Source: Denitrificimonas caeni DSM 24390 (GTDB lineage Bacteria > Pseudomonadota > Gammaproteobacteria > Pseudomonadales > Pseudomonadaceae). Taken from it: a DNA stretch of 64,000 nucleotides. The position numbers were made by a program, and so were the translations under genes. The DNA lies in the NCBI RefSeq assembly GCF_000421765.1, contig NZ_ATXQ01000005.1, positions 168,480 to 232,479 of the forward strand. The letters are read 5' to 3'. Below, one piece after another: positions 30,383 to 40,038 of this stretch. The first letter of the stretch is position 1. Each line of letters starts with the position of its first letter. The notes beneath the pieces were generated by a model, which saw only the letters and a list, made by a program, of their open reading frames with translations, was not told the DNA's origin and searched no databases.

Positions 30383-31756
30383 ATGTCTACTGTTTCTCGC
30401 TACCAACGTGTCACCATCGAATGGCGTGCCTTGCTCAAACTGGCGGTACCTATCATTATTGGTCAGCTAGCCAATACCGCAATGGGCTTTGTCGATACGG
30501 TAATGGCAGGCCGTGTCAGCCCCAATGATCTTGCTGCCGTCGCCTTAGGCAACTCGGTTTGGGTGCCTATTTTCCTGCTGATGAGCGGTATTTTAATCGC
30601 CACCACCGCTAAGGTATCGCATGCTTTCGGTCGCGGTGCTGAGTTGGAAACCGGTTATTTAGTCCGACAAGCTTTATGGCTGGGCTTTGCTCTGGGCTGC
30701 GGACTTGGCGTGCTGCTCTGGAATGCACAACCATTGATGGAGTTGATGGGTGTTGATCCGATTCTGATTACCCCGGCAATGGGCTACTTGCGCGCGGTGG
30801 CCTGTGGTTTTCCCGCTGTCGCTGTGTACTTAGTTTTTCGCTGTTATAGCGATGCCTTAGGTTTAACTCGTCCCAGTATGGTCATCGGTATTTTAGGACT
30901 GCTGTTAAACATTCCGCTCAACTATATTTTCATCAATGGCCACTTAGGCCTGCCAGCTATGGGTGGCGTCGGCTGTGGCTGGGCCACCGGACTGGTCATG
31001 GTGTTTATGATGATTGCCATGTTTGTCTGGGTACATTGGGCACCTCATTATAAATTCAGTCAGATTTTTGCGCGCTTCCAATGGCCAGAATGGTCTGCGC
31101 AAAAAAGCTTATTGGCACTGGGCTTACCTATTGGTATTTCAATTTTTGCCGAAGCCAGTTTATTTTCAGTGATCGCGCTGTTGATTGGTGGCTTAGGCGC
31201 CAATGTGGTCGCGGGCCACCAAATTGCGCTGAATTTTAGCTCCTTAGTCTTTATGATTCCCTACTCGCTGGCAATGGCGACCACCGTACGGGTTGGCCAA
31301 GCTCTGGGGGCTAACCGTCCACGCGATGCACGCTTTTCTGCCGGTGTAGCCATGGCAACGGGTTTGATCTGCGCCTGTGTATCAGCCAGCTACATGTTTT
31401 TATTGCGCGAACAGATTGCGCGAATTTACACCGCCGATGCAGCAGTGCTAGCCGTTGCCACCTCATTGATTATTTATTCCGCTATTTTCCAGTTCTCTGA
31501 TGCCATTCAAGTGACAGCCGCCGGTGCCTTACGCGGTTATCAAGACACCCGCATCACCATGCTGATCACTTTGTTTTCCTACTGGGGCGTAGGCTTGCCG
31601 ATCGGCTACTTACTGGGACTGTCGGATAAGTTCGGCGTAGCGCAAGGTCCTGCAGGCTTGTGGCAAGGTTTGATTGTCGGTCTCAGTTGCGCAGCGGTAA
31701 TGCTGGGCATACGCTTGCATAAAATCGCGCGCAGACATAATTACGCTGCTGTCTAA
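30383..31756 (+). CDS. MATE-family multidrug efflux pump (NorM/PmpM-like)
   Basis: A 457-residue inner membrane transporter with 12 predicted helices in two homologous halves. Visible MATE features include KLAVPIIIGQLANTAMGFVDTVMAGR in the first half and LGLPIGISIFAEASLFSVIALLIGGLG in the second. Family members export cationic drugs and dyes by Na+ or H+ antiport; an acidic residue is visible in helix 1 (VDTV). It is divergent from pdxB, with a 195-base gap holding the promoters. Confidence 0.92.
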   Translation: MSTVSRYQRVTIEWRALLKLAVPIIIGQLANTAMGFVDTVMAGRVSPNDLAAVALGNSVWVPIFLLMSGILIATTAKVSHAFGRGAELETGYLVRQALWLGFALGCGLGVLLWNAQPLMELMGVDPILITPAMGYLRAVACGFPAVAVYLVFRCYSDALGLTRPSMVIGILGLLLNIPLNYIFINGHLGLPAMGGVGCGWATGLVMVFMMIAMFVWVHWAPHYKFSQIFARFQWPEWSAQKSLLALGLPIGISIFAEASLFSVIALLIGGLGANVVAGHQIALNFSSLVFMIPYSLAMATTVRVGQALGANRPRDARFSAGVAMATGLICACVSASYMFLLREQIARIYTADAAVLAVATSLIIYSAIFQFSDAIQVTAAGALRGYQDTRITMLITLFSYWGVGLPIGYLLGLSDKFGVAQGPAGLWQGLIVGLSCAAVMLGIRLHKIARRHNYAAV

Positions 31757-32259
31757 CTCACGCTCAACGGCGCCAAGCGAGATGAGTTAACTCAATTCAC
31801 CCTGTATTGCTTCAAGCGCAAAACAGGGTAAAAAAAATCAATCTGCGCTGTAAAATATCTATTTCGCCAACCCTAAACTCTGTGCAAAATCGCGCAAAGC
31901 TATAGCGCATGCGGCTTTGCAAAAACAATCCACAAAGCCTGTGGATAACTCTGTGGGTAAGATGCTTATAAAGTCGTTTGGTAGCCACAATACGGGGCTT
32001 TGCTACAAACTGATGATTTTTTCACCAAAACTATAAAGCCTTTAAAATCAACAGCTTACAAAGTCAAGAAGTAAATAACCGACAGCTCATACAGCAAGTG
32101 GACGCATTTCACAAAACACTTGTATGAATGTGCACAACTTCTCAAACGACTATCAAACACCTAACAAATATCAAGAGCAAAAAGGCATATTTTTTCAATT
32201 ATTTTGCGCAATCTTGGGTTGACAAATGCCAAGGCACTGGCCAACCCAGAGGATTGTAT
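31757..32259. other. Gene-free region between MATE and A2M genes
   Basis: A 503-base gap between convergent genes. A 7-bp inverted repeat (ACCCTGT / ACAGGGT, 31799-31829) has an A8 tract on the wrong side for a plus-strand terminator. The region holds a DnaA-box-like triad at 31926-31960, then AT-rich sequence. No gene, RNA gene or complete terminator recognised. Confidence 0.5.
31926..31960. repeat. DnaA-box-like triad, copy 1
   Basis: Three 9-mers starting at 31926 (CAATCCACA, weak), 31940 (TGTGGATAA, perfect complement of TTATCCACA) and 31952 (TGTGGGTAA, one mismatch). Starts are 14 and 12 bases apart, identical to the second triad at 37286-37320 on the other side of the A2M gene. Confidence 0.65.
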
Positions 32260-35200
32260 TTAACGAGCCTTCACTTGCAATACTTCAGGAGTGTCCGAGT
32301 AGGCTTGCCACTCAGGCCGGTACATCGACTCCACTTGCGCCGGCGGCACCACATAACGCCCAGGGGTCACCGCCCGTGCTAAATACAACAGATGCCTTAC
32401 TTCGTGAGCTGGCACTGCTAGCGCAGCCACATAGCGGTCATCACGGTACTCTTGATGGACGATATCGGCATTTTGCATGGCTTCCTGCCATTCACGTAAA
32501 GCACTGCTGGCTTCAGTTAAACTGGCCGAACTTTGCGCAAGGTTTTGATTTTCAAGTTCTAAACCGGCAGGCAGTAAATCCACCACCAAGGCATCTGGCA
32601 CAGTTTCTGTCGCACGCACGGCTAAGTGCACCACGACTAAATCACCACTGCGCAACTTATTCATATTTAACAGCTGGCCTTTAGTATCCAAGTACTGACG
32701 CTCAATACTTAATACACGACCACCGGCTGCCGGTGCTTGGCTTGGGTAACCACTGAGCTGTAAACGCTGGTACAGGTCCTTGCTGCTTGAGGTCGCAAGA
32801 TTCAGGCCGGCACGCAATTGCTGCTCATCCAAGAGTTGCAGGCTGTGATCGGCCGACAATGAAATGCTTTGCGCAGCCGACTGCAACTCTGCTTGCCAGC
32901 TGCTATCAGTCGTGCGCAACTGCGCCCGCGCCGCCATAAACAGCGCATTGCGCTCTTGTGTCGATAACCATCTACGGGTGTCTAGGCTGTCTGCCAAAGC
33001 AAACATACGCTTAACCTGCTCAGACTCAGCTAAATCATACTCTTGCAGCAAGGCTAAGATTTGCGCCTGATCACGCAATTCACTGCCGTAATCCGCCATA
33101 TACAGCTCATCGCTGCGCTGTACATTTAAACCTGCATGCAAGGCTTGCTCAGCTTTTGGCGCGTCGCCCATCCACTGTAACGCTAAGGCCAAATGCACTA
33201 AAGGCAAGCCCGAGCGCGCATCCTGACGACGCTCAAAGAGACTGCGCAAAGCACCCAAAGGCGCATTTTTGTCGCGCGCTAAAACAAAACCTGCATAGGC
33301 TTGTACAGCAAAACGGGTGCTTTCTGGCGCTTGCGTGTAATCACTGTCAATTAAGTAGCCTTCTTGCAGGTAACGTAGCAAACGCTCTTGTGCAGATTTT
33401 AGCGCAGCAGGTGGCACGGCAAAGCCTTGCTCGCGGGCACGTAATAAAAAGTCAGTGACATAAACTGTCGGCCAATACTGCTCGGAGCCTTCTGCATTCC
33501 ACATTGCAAAACTGCCGTTGTAGCGCTGCATGGCCAATAAACGCTCAATGCCTAACTCAATTTGCTGACGGCGATGCTCTGGCGTATCGCTGCTAACCCG
33601 TACACCATCAAGTTGCGCATCATTGATGTACAAGGATGCCAGCAAGCCACTGGTGGTTTGCTCTGAACAGCCATAAGGATAGGCATCTAAGGCGCGCAGA
33701 TGCTCAGCAATATTGAGCGGTGGACGGCTCGACACACTAAGCAGCGCTTGCAGACCACCGCGTTGATAGCCCGCTAAAGCTTCGGGCGGCAACTGCCACT
33801 CTTGCTCAGCGTTGATCACCGCTTGATAACTGCGATTTTGCGCAGGATAGGCTGGGCGTACACCAATGGTCCAACTGCGGGTTAACGGCGCTAAGGTTTC
33901 ATCCGGCAACTGCATGCCATCCACCTGCAGGCGCAATTCACCAACGCCATAACCTGGTAAGGCACTGATCGGCAGATCAAGAATTTTGCGCTCTTTGGCC
34001 GCCAACTGCACTTTCAGCTTAGCGGCATCCTCACCGATGGTGAGCAAGCCACTACTATTGAGATGCACTGATACACTTTGCGCCTGATCCGTCAGGTTGT
34101 GTAAGTCCAATGCCACTTGACTGTGATCACCACCGGCTAAAAAGCGCGGCGCCGACAGCTCAGCCACCAAAGGTGCAGCCACCTCAATAGGTTGCTCAGC
34201 CATACCAAACTGATTATCTGTCCACGCTTGCGCGGTTAAACGTAAACGGCCATTAAAGTCGGGGATAGCCAAAGTGATTTCTGCTTCACCTTGCGCATCC
34301 AGGGTCACCGCCTGACTTTGTAGAGCGACAATATTTACATTGGTTTGTGGGCGCTTACCGCCAGCAGCTAAATCCGCATCACCACCAAACAGCATACGGG
34401 CTAAACGACCATTACCTGCTTCAATCAATTGCCCATACACATCAAACTGATCAACACTGTAGCCTTTGCGGGCAAAAAACTCGGCAAAAGGATCCGGCGC
34501 AGCAAAGTTGGTGATGTTTAGAATCCCCACATCCACCGCCGACAACAGCACCTGCACGGGTTGCCCAGCAGGTTGTCCATCAGCCGCTTGCGCTTTGAGT
34601 TTTACGGTCAAAGGTTGACCCGGACGCATCCGCTCTGGCGCTTGCAAGGTCAGCGCTAACTGCCGATCGGTACGCTGCAAAGGTAAATGCAGTAAACCCA
34701 CGGCACGCTTGGGAGTAATTTGCGCTTGACGCTCACCTGGGCGTACCACCAATGCACTGATGTATAAATCATGGCGCAACCAATCATTAGCAATAGGGAT
34801 ATCAACCGTAGCGCCTTCTTTCGGCACATTCAGTGGCTGCCACCAGAGCGGTCCTGCGGCTGACTCAACCAATAAATAACCACTACCCGCCGCCGGAGCA
34901 TTGATGGTAACGCGTGCTGTCTCGCCATTGGCGTAAGACGGTTTATCCAGCGCTAACTTGACCTGATCAGGACGCACAGCGCCACCTGAGGCATTATCTT
35001 GCTGCGCGTAACCGGCCCAAAAACCCAAGCTACTGACCATTTTAGTGCGCGGATCTTCTACCTCAACACGGTAAGGTCCCCACTGCACCGGGAAGCTCAC
35101 TTTAGCGGTAGCGCCCGCTTCGATATTGATCGTTTGCTCACTGACTGTCAGCAGTTTTTTATTGTAGTTATTGCTCCAACCGCTACTATTAGAATAATTC

Positions 35201-37173
35201 CAATAGTAATCACGACGCTCGCGAATCAAGCGCACTTTCAGTTGCTGAGCAGCCAACTTGTCACCTTGTGGATTGGTCAGGACCAGTTCAAATTCTGGCT
35301 GACTCTCGGCATCCACTTCTTCACCTTGGAAAATGCCACGAATACCCGGCAACTCAGGCGCTGGCCACACCGCTTGGACAACACGGCGTGTGACTGGACG
35401 GCCGGCGGACTCCAAAATACTGGCCTGCACAATCAAATTCAGTGGTGACTTGCTCTCTGGCCATTGGCTGTCAATTTTGATCTGTGCGTGACCTTCTGCA
35501 TCGAGGACCAGTTCATCCAAATCAATCTCTTGCTTGAGCGATTCATCATCGCTGACCACGCCAAACTGAAAGCCTGGCAAGCTGCTGACCGCTTCGCGCA
35601 AAGGCCGTACATACAGCTGGCCAGTGATGCGATTACCGGCGGCAGGTGCGCCATACAAATAACGACCCTCCACCGCCACTTGCAATGCAGCTTGCGGTTT
35701 AATCGGCGCAGGCTCGGCGTGTAATTCAAGGGCCAAACGCTCAGGCAAGAAGTCTTCGACTAAAATATCGTAGACCTGTTTAATACCACCGCCTAAGTCG
35801 AGCAATAACTGCCAACGACCCGTCGGCGCATTGGCACCAATCGGCAGCTGGTATTGATACAAACCTTTGTCATCCGCCTGCCACACAAACTCACGACTGA
35901 TTTGTTGGTCAGGACGGCGCACTTCAACTTTAATCGGTTGCGCCGTGACCTGCTGGCCGTCGGCATCACGCAACAAACCATTGAGCAGAACAGTTTCACC
36001 GGGACGGTAGAGATCACGTGGACCAAAGACAAAAAACTGCAACGCCTGCCCGACAGGCCCGGCAATAGAAAACTCAGCCAAATCTAGACTGGCACTGTTT
36101 AAATGTAAAAAGCTGGTGTGCTGACCATGCTGAGCGAGCAAAAGATTAGCTTTATCGGTAATCGGCAACTGCGCATGGCCTTGCTTATCGGTTTTACCCG
36201 TGGCTAAGACTTGCCCTTTCTTATCTAAAACTTGCAGTTCAATGGCTTCCAAGGGCAAGCCATTGGAAAGGGCTTGCGCAAACACATCCAATTGCTGCTG
36301 AAAACGATGCGCAGACACGGCAATATCACTGACCGAAAACACTGTGGCCGGCTGTGAATAATTATAGCTACCGGCTTCGCGCATTACCGCAAGATAAACG
36401 CCCGCCTCGTTCAGCGCTTTAATCGGTTTAATCGGCAGCTGTAGCGTTTCACGGGTATTGAGCGCAGGCTTTAATTCAAAGCGCGCCGTGTGCGCAAGCT
36501 CTGCTAAGGTCAGTAATTCTTGCGCCTGCCACAACTCCAAGCTTTGATTGCGTCCCCATTGCGCTAAAAACTCAGGCAAGGCCGCGGGTTTAATGCGGAA
36601 AAACTCAACATCCACATGCTCAACATTGAGCGCCAGCACCGGCAAGCCTTGGCTGAACTCAGCCGGCAATAACGAGCCGCGACTGGCAAAGCCCACAGAA
36701 GGTTGCAAATCTCGGGTTTTAAGTTTGGCACTGAAATCTTGGCTTAGCTGGGTCTGGTTAAAGGCGAGCAAGCCCTTATCCACACTGATGATTAGGTTGC
36801 GCTGCGGTGGAATATGGCGCAAGCGTAACTCTAATAAGTCCTCATTCAATTCCCAAGCACCATCGAGCTTGCCACTTTTACTGTCAACAGCATGGATTTT
36901 TTGGGCAAAGTTTTGTCCTTCTTGCAGTGGCACAGAGAAGGTTAAGCTCAAGACGCTCGCACCGTTTTCTTCAAGCTCAGACACATCTAAAACCTGCAGG
37001 ACTTGATCTTTATACTGCAGCGCTAAGACGGCGGGATCTTTCACTGCTGCGGGGATGGTAGTTTGAGCGCTGTTGGCGACTGGCGGCGCTGCTTGAGTGC
37101 TCTCCTGCTCACCTGAATCACAGGCTGCAAGCATTAAAATCATCAGCGTACCGAGAAGTCCATTGCGCCACAT
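32260..37173 (-). CDS. Alpha-2-macroglobulin-like lipoprotein with thioester (YfhM type)
   Basis: A 1637-residue bacterial alpha-2-macroglobulin, a periplasmic protease trap thought to protect the cell when the outer membrane is breached. The lipoprotein signal MWRNGLLGTLMILMLAAC is processed at Cys18. The ATG at 37173 has GGAG six bases upstream; an in-frame ATG at 37188 overlaps that site. Macroglobulin repeats are followed by the bait-region and A2M domains (FFVFGPRDLYRPGETVLLNG). The thioester motif PYGCSEQTT has its reactive Cys at residue 1169. An all-alpha thioester-domain toroid and receptor-binding-like end follow. Length is close to E. coli YfhM (1653). The usual partner pbpC (penicillin-binding protein 1C) is not adjacent. 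Confidence 0.93.
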   Translation of the reverse strand: MWRNGLLGTLMILMLAACDSGEQESTQAAPPVANSAQTTIPAAVKDPAVLALQYKDQVLQVLDVSELEENGASVLSLTFSVPLQEGQNFAQKIHAVDSKSGKLDGAWELNEDLLELRLRHIPPQRNLIISVDKGLLAFNQTQLSQDFSAKLKTRDLQPSVGFASRGSLLPAEFSQGLPVLALNVEHVDVEFFRIKPAALPEFLAQWGRNQSLELWQAQELLTLAELAHTARFELKPALNTRETLQLPIKPIKALNEAGVYLAVMREAGSYNYSQPATVFSVSDIAVSAHRFQQQLDVFAQALSNGLPLEAIELQVLDKKGQVLATGKTDKQGHAQLPITDKANLLLAQHGQHTSFLHLNSASLDLAEFSIAGPVGQALQFFVFGPRDLYRPGETVLLNGLLRDADGQQVTAQPIKVEVRRPDQQISREFVWQADDKGLYQYQLPIGANAPTGRWQLLLDLGGGIKQVYDILVEDFLPERLALELHAEPAPIKPQAALQVAVEGRYLYGAPAAGNRITGQLYVRPLREAVSSLPGFQFGVVSDDESLKQEIDLDELVLDAEGHAQIKIDSQWPESKSPLNLIVQASILESAGRPVTRRVVQAVWPAPELPGIRGIFQGEEVDAESQPEFELVLTNPQGDKLAAQQLKVRLIRERRDYYWNYSNSSGWSNNYNKKLLTVSEQTINIEAGATAKVSFPVQWGPYRVEVEDPRTKMVSSLGFWAGYAQQDNASGGAVRPDQVKLALDKPSYANGETARVTINAPAAGSGYLLVESAAGPLWWQPLNVPKEGATVDIPIANDWLRHDLYISALVVRPGERQAQITPKRAVGLLHLPLQRTDRQLALTLQAPERMRPGQPLTVKLKAQAADGQPAGQPVQVLLSAVDVGILNITNFAAPDPFAEFFARKGYSVDQFDVYGQLIEAGNGRLARMLFGGDADLAAGGKRPQTNVNIVALQSQAVTLDAQGEAEITLAIPDFNGRLRLTAQAWTDNQFGMAEQPIEVAAPLVAELSAPRFLAGGDHSQVALDLHNLTDQAQSVSVHLNSSGLLTIGEDAAKLKVQLAAKERKILDLPISALPGYGVGELRLQVDGMQLPDETLAPLTRSWTIGVRPAYPAQNRSYQAVINAEQEWQLPPEALAGYQRGGLQALLSVSSRPPLNIAEHLRALDAYPYGCSEQTTSGLLASLYINDAQLDGVRVSSDTPEHRRQQIELGIERLLAMQRYNGSFAMWNAEGSEQYWPTVYVTDFLLRAREQGFAVPPAALKSAQERLLRYLQEGYLIDSDYTQAPESTRFAVQAYAGFVLARDKNAPLGALRSLFERRQDARSGLPLVHLALALQWMGDAPKAEQALHAGLNVQRSDELYMADYGSELRDQAQILALLQEYDLAESEQVKRMFALADSLDTRRWLSTQERNALFMAARAQLRTTDSSWQAELQSAAQSISLSADHSLQLLDEQQLRAGLNLATSSSKDLYQRLQLSGYPSQAPAAGGRVLSIERQYLDTKGQLLNMNKLRSGDLVVVHLAVRATETVPDALVVDLLPAGLELENQNLAQSSASLTEASSALREWQEAMQNADIVHQEYRDDRYVAALAVPAHEVRHLLYLARAVTPGRYVVPPAQVESMYRPEWQAYSDTPEVLQVKAR

Positions 37174-37582
37174 AAGCTGCTCCAACATAAGAAATAATAA
37201 TCAGCCGCTACTATAAACGACAGCGCGCTGCAGCGCCCATGCATAGAGTCGACAAAGTGCAAAGAAATATTCACTGCAAAGCCAGTTATGCACAGAGCCT
37301 GTGGATAACTGTGTGCATAATATGTATACCAACCGCGCAGACAGCCTCCAGCCTAGCGTCTGCGGCGACTGGTTGTTTTTCATCCAAATAAAATTATTGT
37401 TTTAATTCAACAACTTACAATAAATCACTAACAGGAAGTTACGCCACACAATAAGCCTCTGCAGAAGCATTGAGCATTTGTAAATTGTGCACAAGTATTC
37501 ACTGACCGGCGCAGGCAGTAAGTTCTTATTGAAAGACTGATAGAGCTTGCTAGAATGCGCCAATGATCTGACAAGGCATCCT
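37174..37582. other. Gene-free divergent region between A2M and LOV genes
   Basis: A 409-base gap. It holds the second DnaA-box-like triad (37286-37320), AT-rich DNA at 37380-37435, and the palindrome TTGTGCACAA at 37485-37494 upstream of the LOV gene. No RNA gene recognised. Confidence 0.5.
37286..37320. repeat. DnaA-box-like triad, copy 2
   Basis: TTATGCACA at 37286-37294, TGTGGATAA at 37300-37308 and TGTGCATAA at 37312-37320. All three match the DnaA consensus TTWTNCACA on one strand or the other. The triad and its flanks match copy 1 at 31 of 39 positions. Confidence 0.75.
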
Positions 37583-38038
37583 ATGAAACGATTTAATTTA
37601 CGTCATGAAATTTTATTGCAACTGGTTGAGTCTGCCCAGGATGGCATAGTGGTGGCTGAAAAAGAGGGTGATGACACCATTTTGGTATACGTCAATCCGG
37701 CTTTTGAACGCCTAACCGGCTACAGCGCTGACGAGATTTTATATCAGGATTGTCGTTTCCTGCAGGGTGCAGATACTGATATAACCTCAGTCAAAGTCAT
37801 TCGCCAAGCCATTGACGATCAAAGCCCGGTGCGCACAGTACTAAAAAACTACCGCAAAGACGGTTCTGCATTTTGGAACGAGCTCAGCGTGACGCCTTTT
37901 TATGACGAACTCGATCAGATTACCTATTACATCGGTATTCAAAAAGATGTCACAGCTCATGTTGAGCTGGCATTAGAGTTGGAAGCGGCTCGCGAAACGA
38001 TTCAGCAATTACACAAACAACTCGGCAAACCTTTATAA
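37583..38038 (+). CDS. Short LOV-domain blue-light photoreceptor
   Basis: A 151-residue protein consisting of a single LOV domain (residues about 16-122) with short N-cap and C-terminal helices and no output domain. The flavin-adduct cysteine is Cys57 in the canonical motif, here YQDCRFLQG with Asp in place of the usual Asn. The flavin-contact Gln is Gln120 in YYIGIQKDVT. NPAFERLTGY and NYRKDGSAFWNELSVTP are LOV hallmarks. It closely resembles the Pseudomonas putida short LOV proteins PpSB1/PpSB2 as I remember them. AAGG precedes the ATG at 37583. Its 3' end overlaps the convergent LitR-like gene by 6 bases. Confidence 0.95.
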   Translation: MKRFNLRHEILLQLVESAQDGIVVAEKEGDDTILVYVNPAFERLTGYSADEILYQDCRFLQGADTDITSVKVIRQAIDDQSPVRTVLKNYRKDGSAFWNELSVTPFYDELDQITYYIGIQKDVTAHVELALELEAARETIQQLHKQLGKPL

Positions 38039-38905
38039 GCTCAGTGGGGCAAACCACTGTGACCAAGCTCGCAGCTCACAATTGACACTGGCGGGCTGCA
38101 TCTCTGCTAGTTGTTCACTACCGAACAGCCAAGTGCGCATTGAGGCGTACTTGGCAAAGCTCGCGCGCCATAGGTCTGTCGCCGAGGCATCCTTATCAAC
38201 AAAGATCACCGCCTGTATCGACAAGGGTTTGGCTGCTGTAAGCACCTGCTCTAAGGATGCCCCTTCTTCTATTGCCAGCGCTTGATAGCCTTGTTCAAAA
38301 CAAAACAAGGTCACCAGAGCCGCAAGATAAGCAGGCGTACTCAGCGCTTTATAAATCACTACGCGCTTGCTTGGCAGCAACGGCTGTGTGTACAAACTGT
38401 GTAAACGCACCTGTATGCGTCGTAGCACACTGCTACGCCAAAATACTAAGGATACGGCACTGTTATCTTGTTGCTGCAGATGCGCGTCAACTTCAGCCAA
38501 TAAGATCCGTAGTGGATTAAGACTGTAGTCAGCAAAAACCCGGTCCAATAAGCGCTCCAGCGCTTGCACCTGTAGCTGACCCGCTGCCTGAACAATTTTC
38601 TCTAACAGCGCATGGCTTTTGTCAGAACTCGGGGTTACTGCAGATGTGTGTGTTTGACGCGGCGACGCTTCACTGATCACGGCTTGAATACGACTAATCG
38701 GAATACCTTCTTCCATCAGGCGCAATGTTTCATGCAAAAAATCAATGTGTTCCTGAGTATACAAGCGATGCCCGGACTCAGTGCGCACCGGTTCAATCAG
38801 GTTATAGCGACGCTCCCAAGCACGCAGGGTAATAGGGTTCACCCCGGTCAAGCGCGCCACTTCGCGGATCGGGTACAGTGCGTTTTGGTCGATTGCATCG
38901 CTCAT
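38033..38905 (-). CDS. MerR-family regulator, class II LitR-like
   Basis: A 290-residue regulator with an N-terminal MerR winged helix (residues about 11-80: YPIREVARLTGVNPITLRAW, SGHRLYTQEHIDFL). Its C-terminal half resembles the fold region of LitR/CarH light regulators. The adenosylcobalamin-binding His of class I LitR is not evident, so it fits class II LitR, which in P. putida works with a short LOV protein to control light-induced genes (recalled, not searched). It is adjacent and convergent to a LOV gene and precedes a lipid-modifying cluster on the same strand. A TACACAACTTATGC motif lies upstream at 38944-38957. Confidence 0.85.
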   Translation of the reverse strand: MSDAIDQNALYPIREVARLTGVNPITLRAWERRYNLIEPVRTESGHRLYTQEHIDFLHETLRLMEEGIPISRIQAVISEASPRQTHTSAVTPSSDKSHALLEKIVQAAGQLQVQALERLLDRVFADYSLNPLRILLAEVDAHLQQQDNSAVSLVFWRSSVLRRIQVRLHSLYTQPLLPSKRVVIYKALSTPAYLAALVTLFCFEQGYQALAIEEGASLEQVLTAAKPLSIQAVIFVDKDASATDLWRASFAKYASMRTWLFGSEQLAEMQPASVNCELRAWSQWFAPLSL

Positions 38906-39010
38906 GGGGCATCACACTCAGTAAATTCTAAATAATAAAACATGTACACAACTTATGCAGCAGGCGGCGATTGTACCGATCCGTACTCAGCTTGGCGACG
39001 ACTGCGTCAA

Positions 39011-39505
39011 CTAAGGCTTGAGTCCACTAAGCAAGTCACGTTTAAGCCCTTCTGCTAACGGCCGCTCGCCCAGCCAGATCCCGAAATACAGCGCTTTAAA
39101 ACCCGGCGTCGTAATCTGCACCAAGGTCTTACCATTGAGTAACAAGCGCGTACCTTGCTCAGGCTGATACTCTAAATGGTAGCAATCACCTTGCTTAACT
39201 GGTTGGTAGGCAGCGTGTAAGCGTTGCACTGCTTGCTCTAACTCAACCGATACAACCTGCGGTAAACCCTGTTCGGCACCTTCAATAAAGTTTTCCACCG
39301 TCAGTGCACGGGCATAGCACAGTTCAAGACGCGCGGGCGTGTTGTCGGCCAAAACCTGCTGTGCCGTTAAATCCGCTTCAGTAAAAAAAGCCGCATCATA
39401 GATTTTAAGCAACCCCCAACGCGCAGTGCCTTCACCCACTTGGGTTAAGTTAGCGTGAACAACAGTGCTCAGCGCTAACAGGATAAAGCCGCAGAGAATT
39501 TTCAT
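39011..39505 (-). CDS. Chalcone-isomerase-like exported protein
   Basis: A 164-residue protein with a signal peptide (MKILCGFILLALSTVVHA, cleavage near residue 18) and a bacterial chalcone-isomerase-like fold. The segments WGLLKIYDAAFFTEA, LCYARALTVENFIEGAEQGL and FKALYFGIWLGERPL are typical. Bacterial members do not act on flavonoids; a lipid or fatty acid binding role is plausible given the neighbours and the known fatty-acid-binding relatives of this fold. It overlaps the DUF3833 gene by 4 bases at the downstream end of the cluster. Confidence 0.85.
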   Translation of the reverse strand: MKILCGFILLALSTVVHANLTQVGEGTARWGLLKIYDAAFFTEADLTAQQVLADNTPARLELCYARALTVENFIEGAEQGLPQVVSVELEQAVQRLHAAYQPVKQGDCYHLEYQPEQGTRLLLNGKTLVQITTPGFKALYFGIWLGERPLAEGLKRDLLSGLKP

Positions 39506-40038
39506 GGCTGTGCCTTACTAAAGAACAAGGTCACCTCGCCGACATTAAAGCCCCACTTACTGACTTGGGCACGATTGAGCATGACGCCATCGGACTGTAA
39601 GAACATCCAATCATCAAATTTCACCTGGATACTGCTGTTTTTGTAAGGCAAGTCCAAGGTGTAGCGCCAGCTGAACACTGAGCCTGCGCTATGCCCTACT
39701 GCTTCACCAATAACATCACCGGCAGTGCCGCTATACAGGTTGTCGCCAAGGCGTTTAATCAGCCAAACGCGCTGTTCTTTTTCACCATCGTCATAGACAA
39801 AGCGCTCATCCAAAGTCAGCACATCATCATTCAACGTGCCGGTGATCGCAACTTTAAAGCGGCGCTTGACCACGCCAGAACGGTCTTGAAATTGACCATA
39901 GGCTTGGGTCTGACCTGCAAAATAAGTAAACAAATCGAGCTGGGGCTGGGTGTGCGCATAGTCTTGCACTTTAGGCACGCTGCAACCGTTAAGCAGTAAT
40001 AACGCTGCGAACGCGAATAAATAATGACGAATATTCAT
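39502..40038 (-). CDS. DUF3833 lipoprotein
   Basis: A 178-residue lipoprotein with signal MNIRHYLFAFAALLLLNGC and lipid-modified Cys19. The body is a predicted beta-rich lipocalin-like DUF3833 domain (LDLFTYFAGQTQAYGQFQDR; VFSWRYTLDLPYKN; DDWMFLQSDGVMLNRAQVSK). The family regularly accompanies Cfa-like methyltransferases, DUF1365 proteins and FAD oxidoreductases, as here, but its function is not known. It overlaps both neighbours by 4 bases, so translation is likely coupled. Confidence 0.88.
   Translation of the reverse strand: MNIRHYLFAFAALLLLNGCSVPKVQDYAHTQPQLDLFTYFAGQTQAYGQFQDRSGVVKRRFKVAITGTLNDDVLTLDERFVYDDGEKEQRVWLIKRLGDNLYSGTAGDVIGEAVGHSAGSVFSWRYTLDLPYKNSSIQVKFDDWMFLQSDGVMLNRAQVSKWGFNVGEVTLFFSKAQP

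Noticed and set aside
31799..31837. Terminator after the MATE gene
   Set aside because: The stem ACCCTGT/ACAGGGT is followed by A8 on the plus strand, and on the minus strand the T run precedes the stem, so neither direction fits an intrinsic terminator.
31926..37320. Chromosome replication origin at the DnaA-box triads
   Set aside because: No dnaA, dnaN, rpmH or gidA neighbours and only three boxes per site; titration or regulation is more likely.
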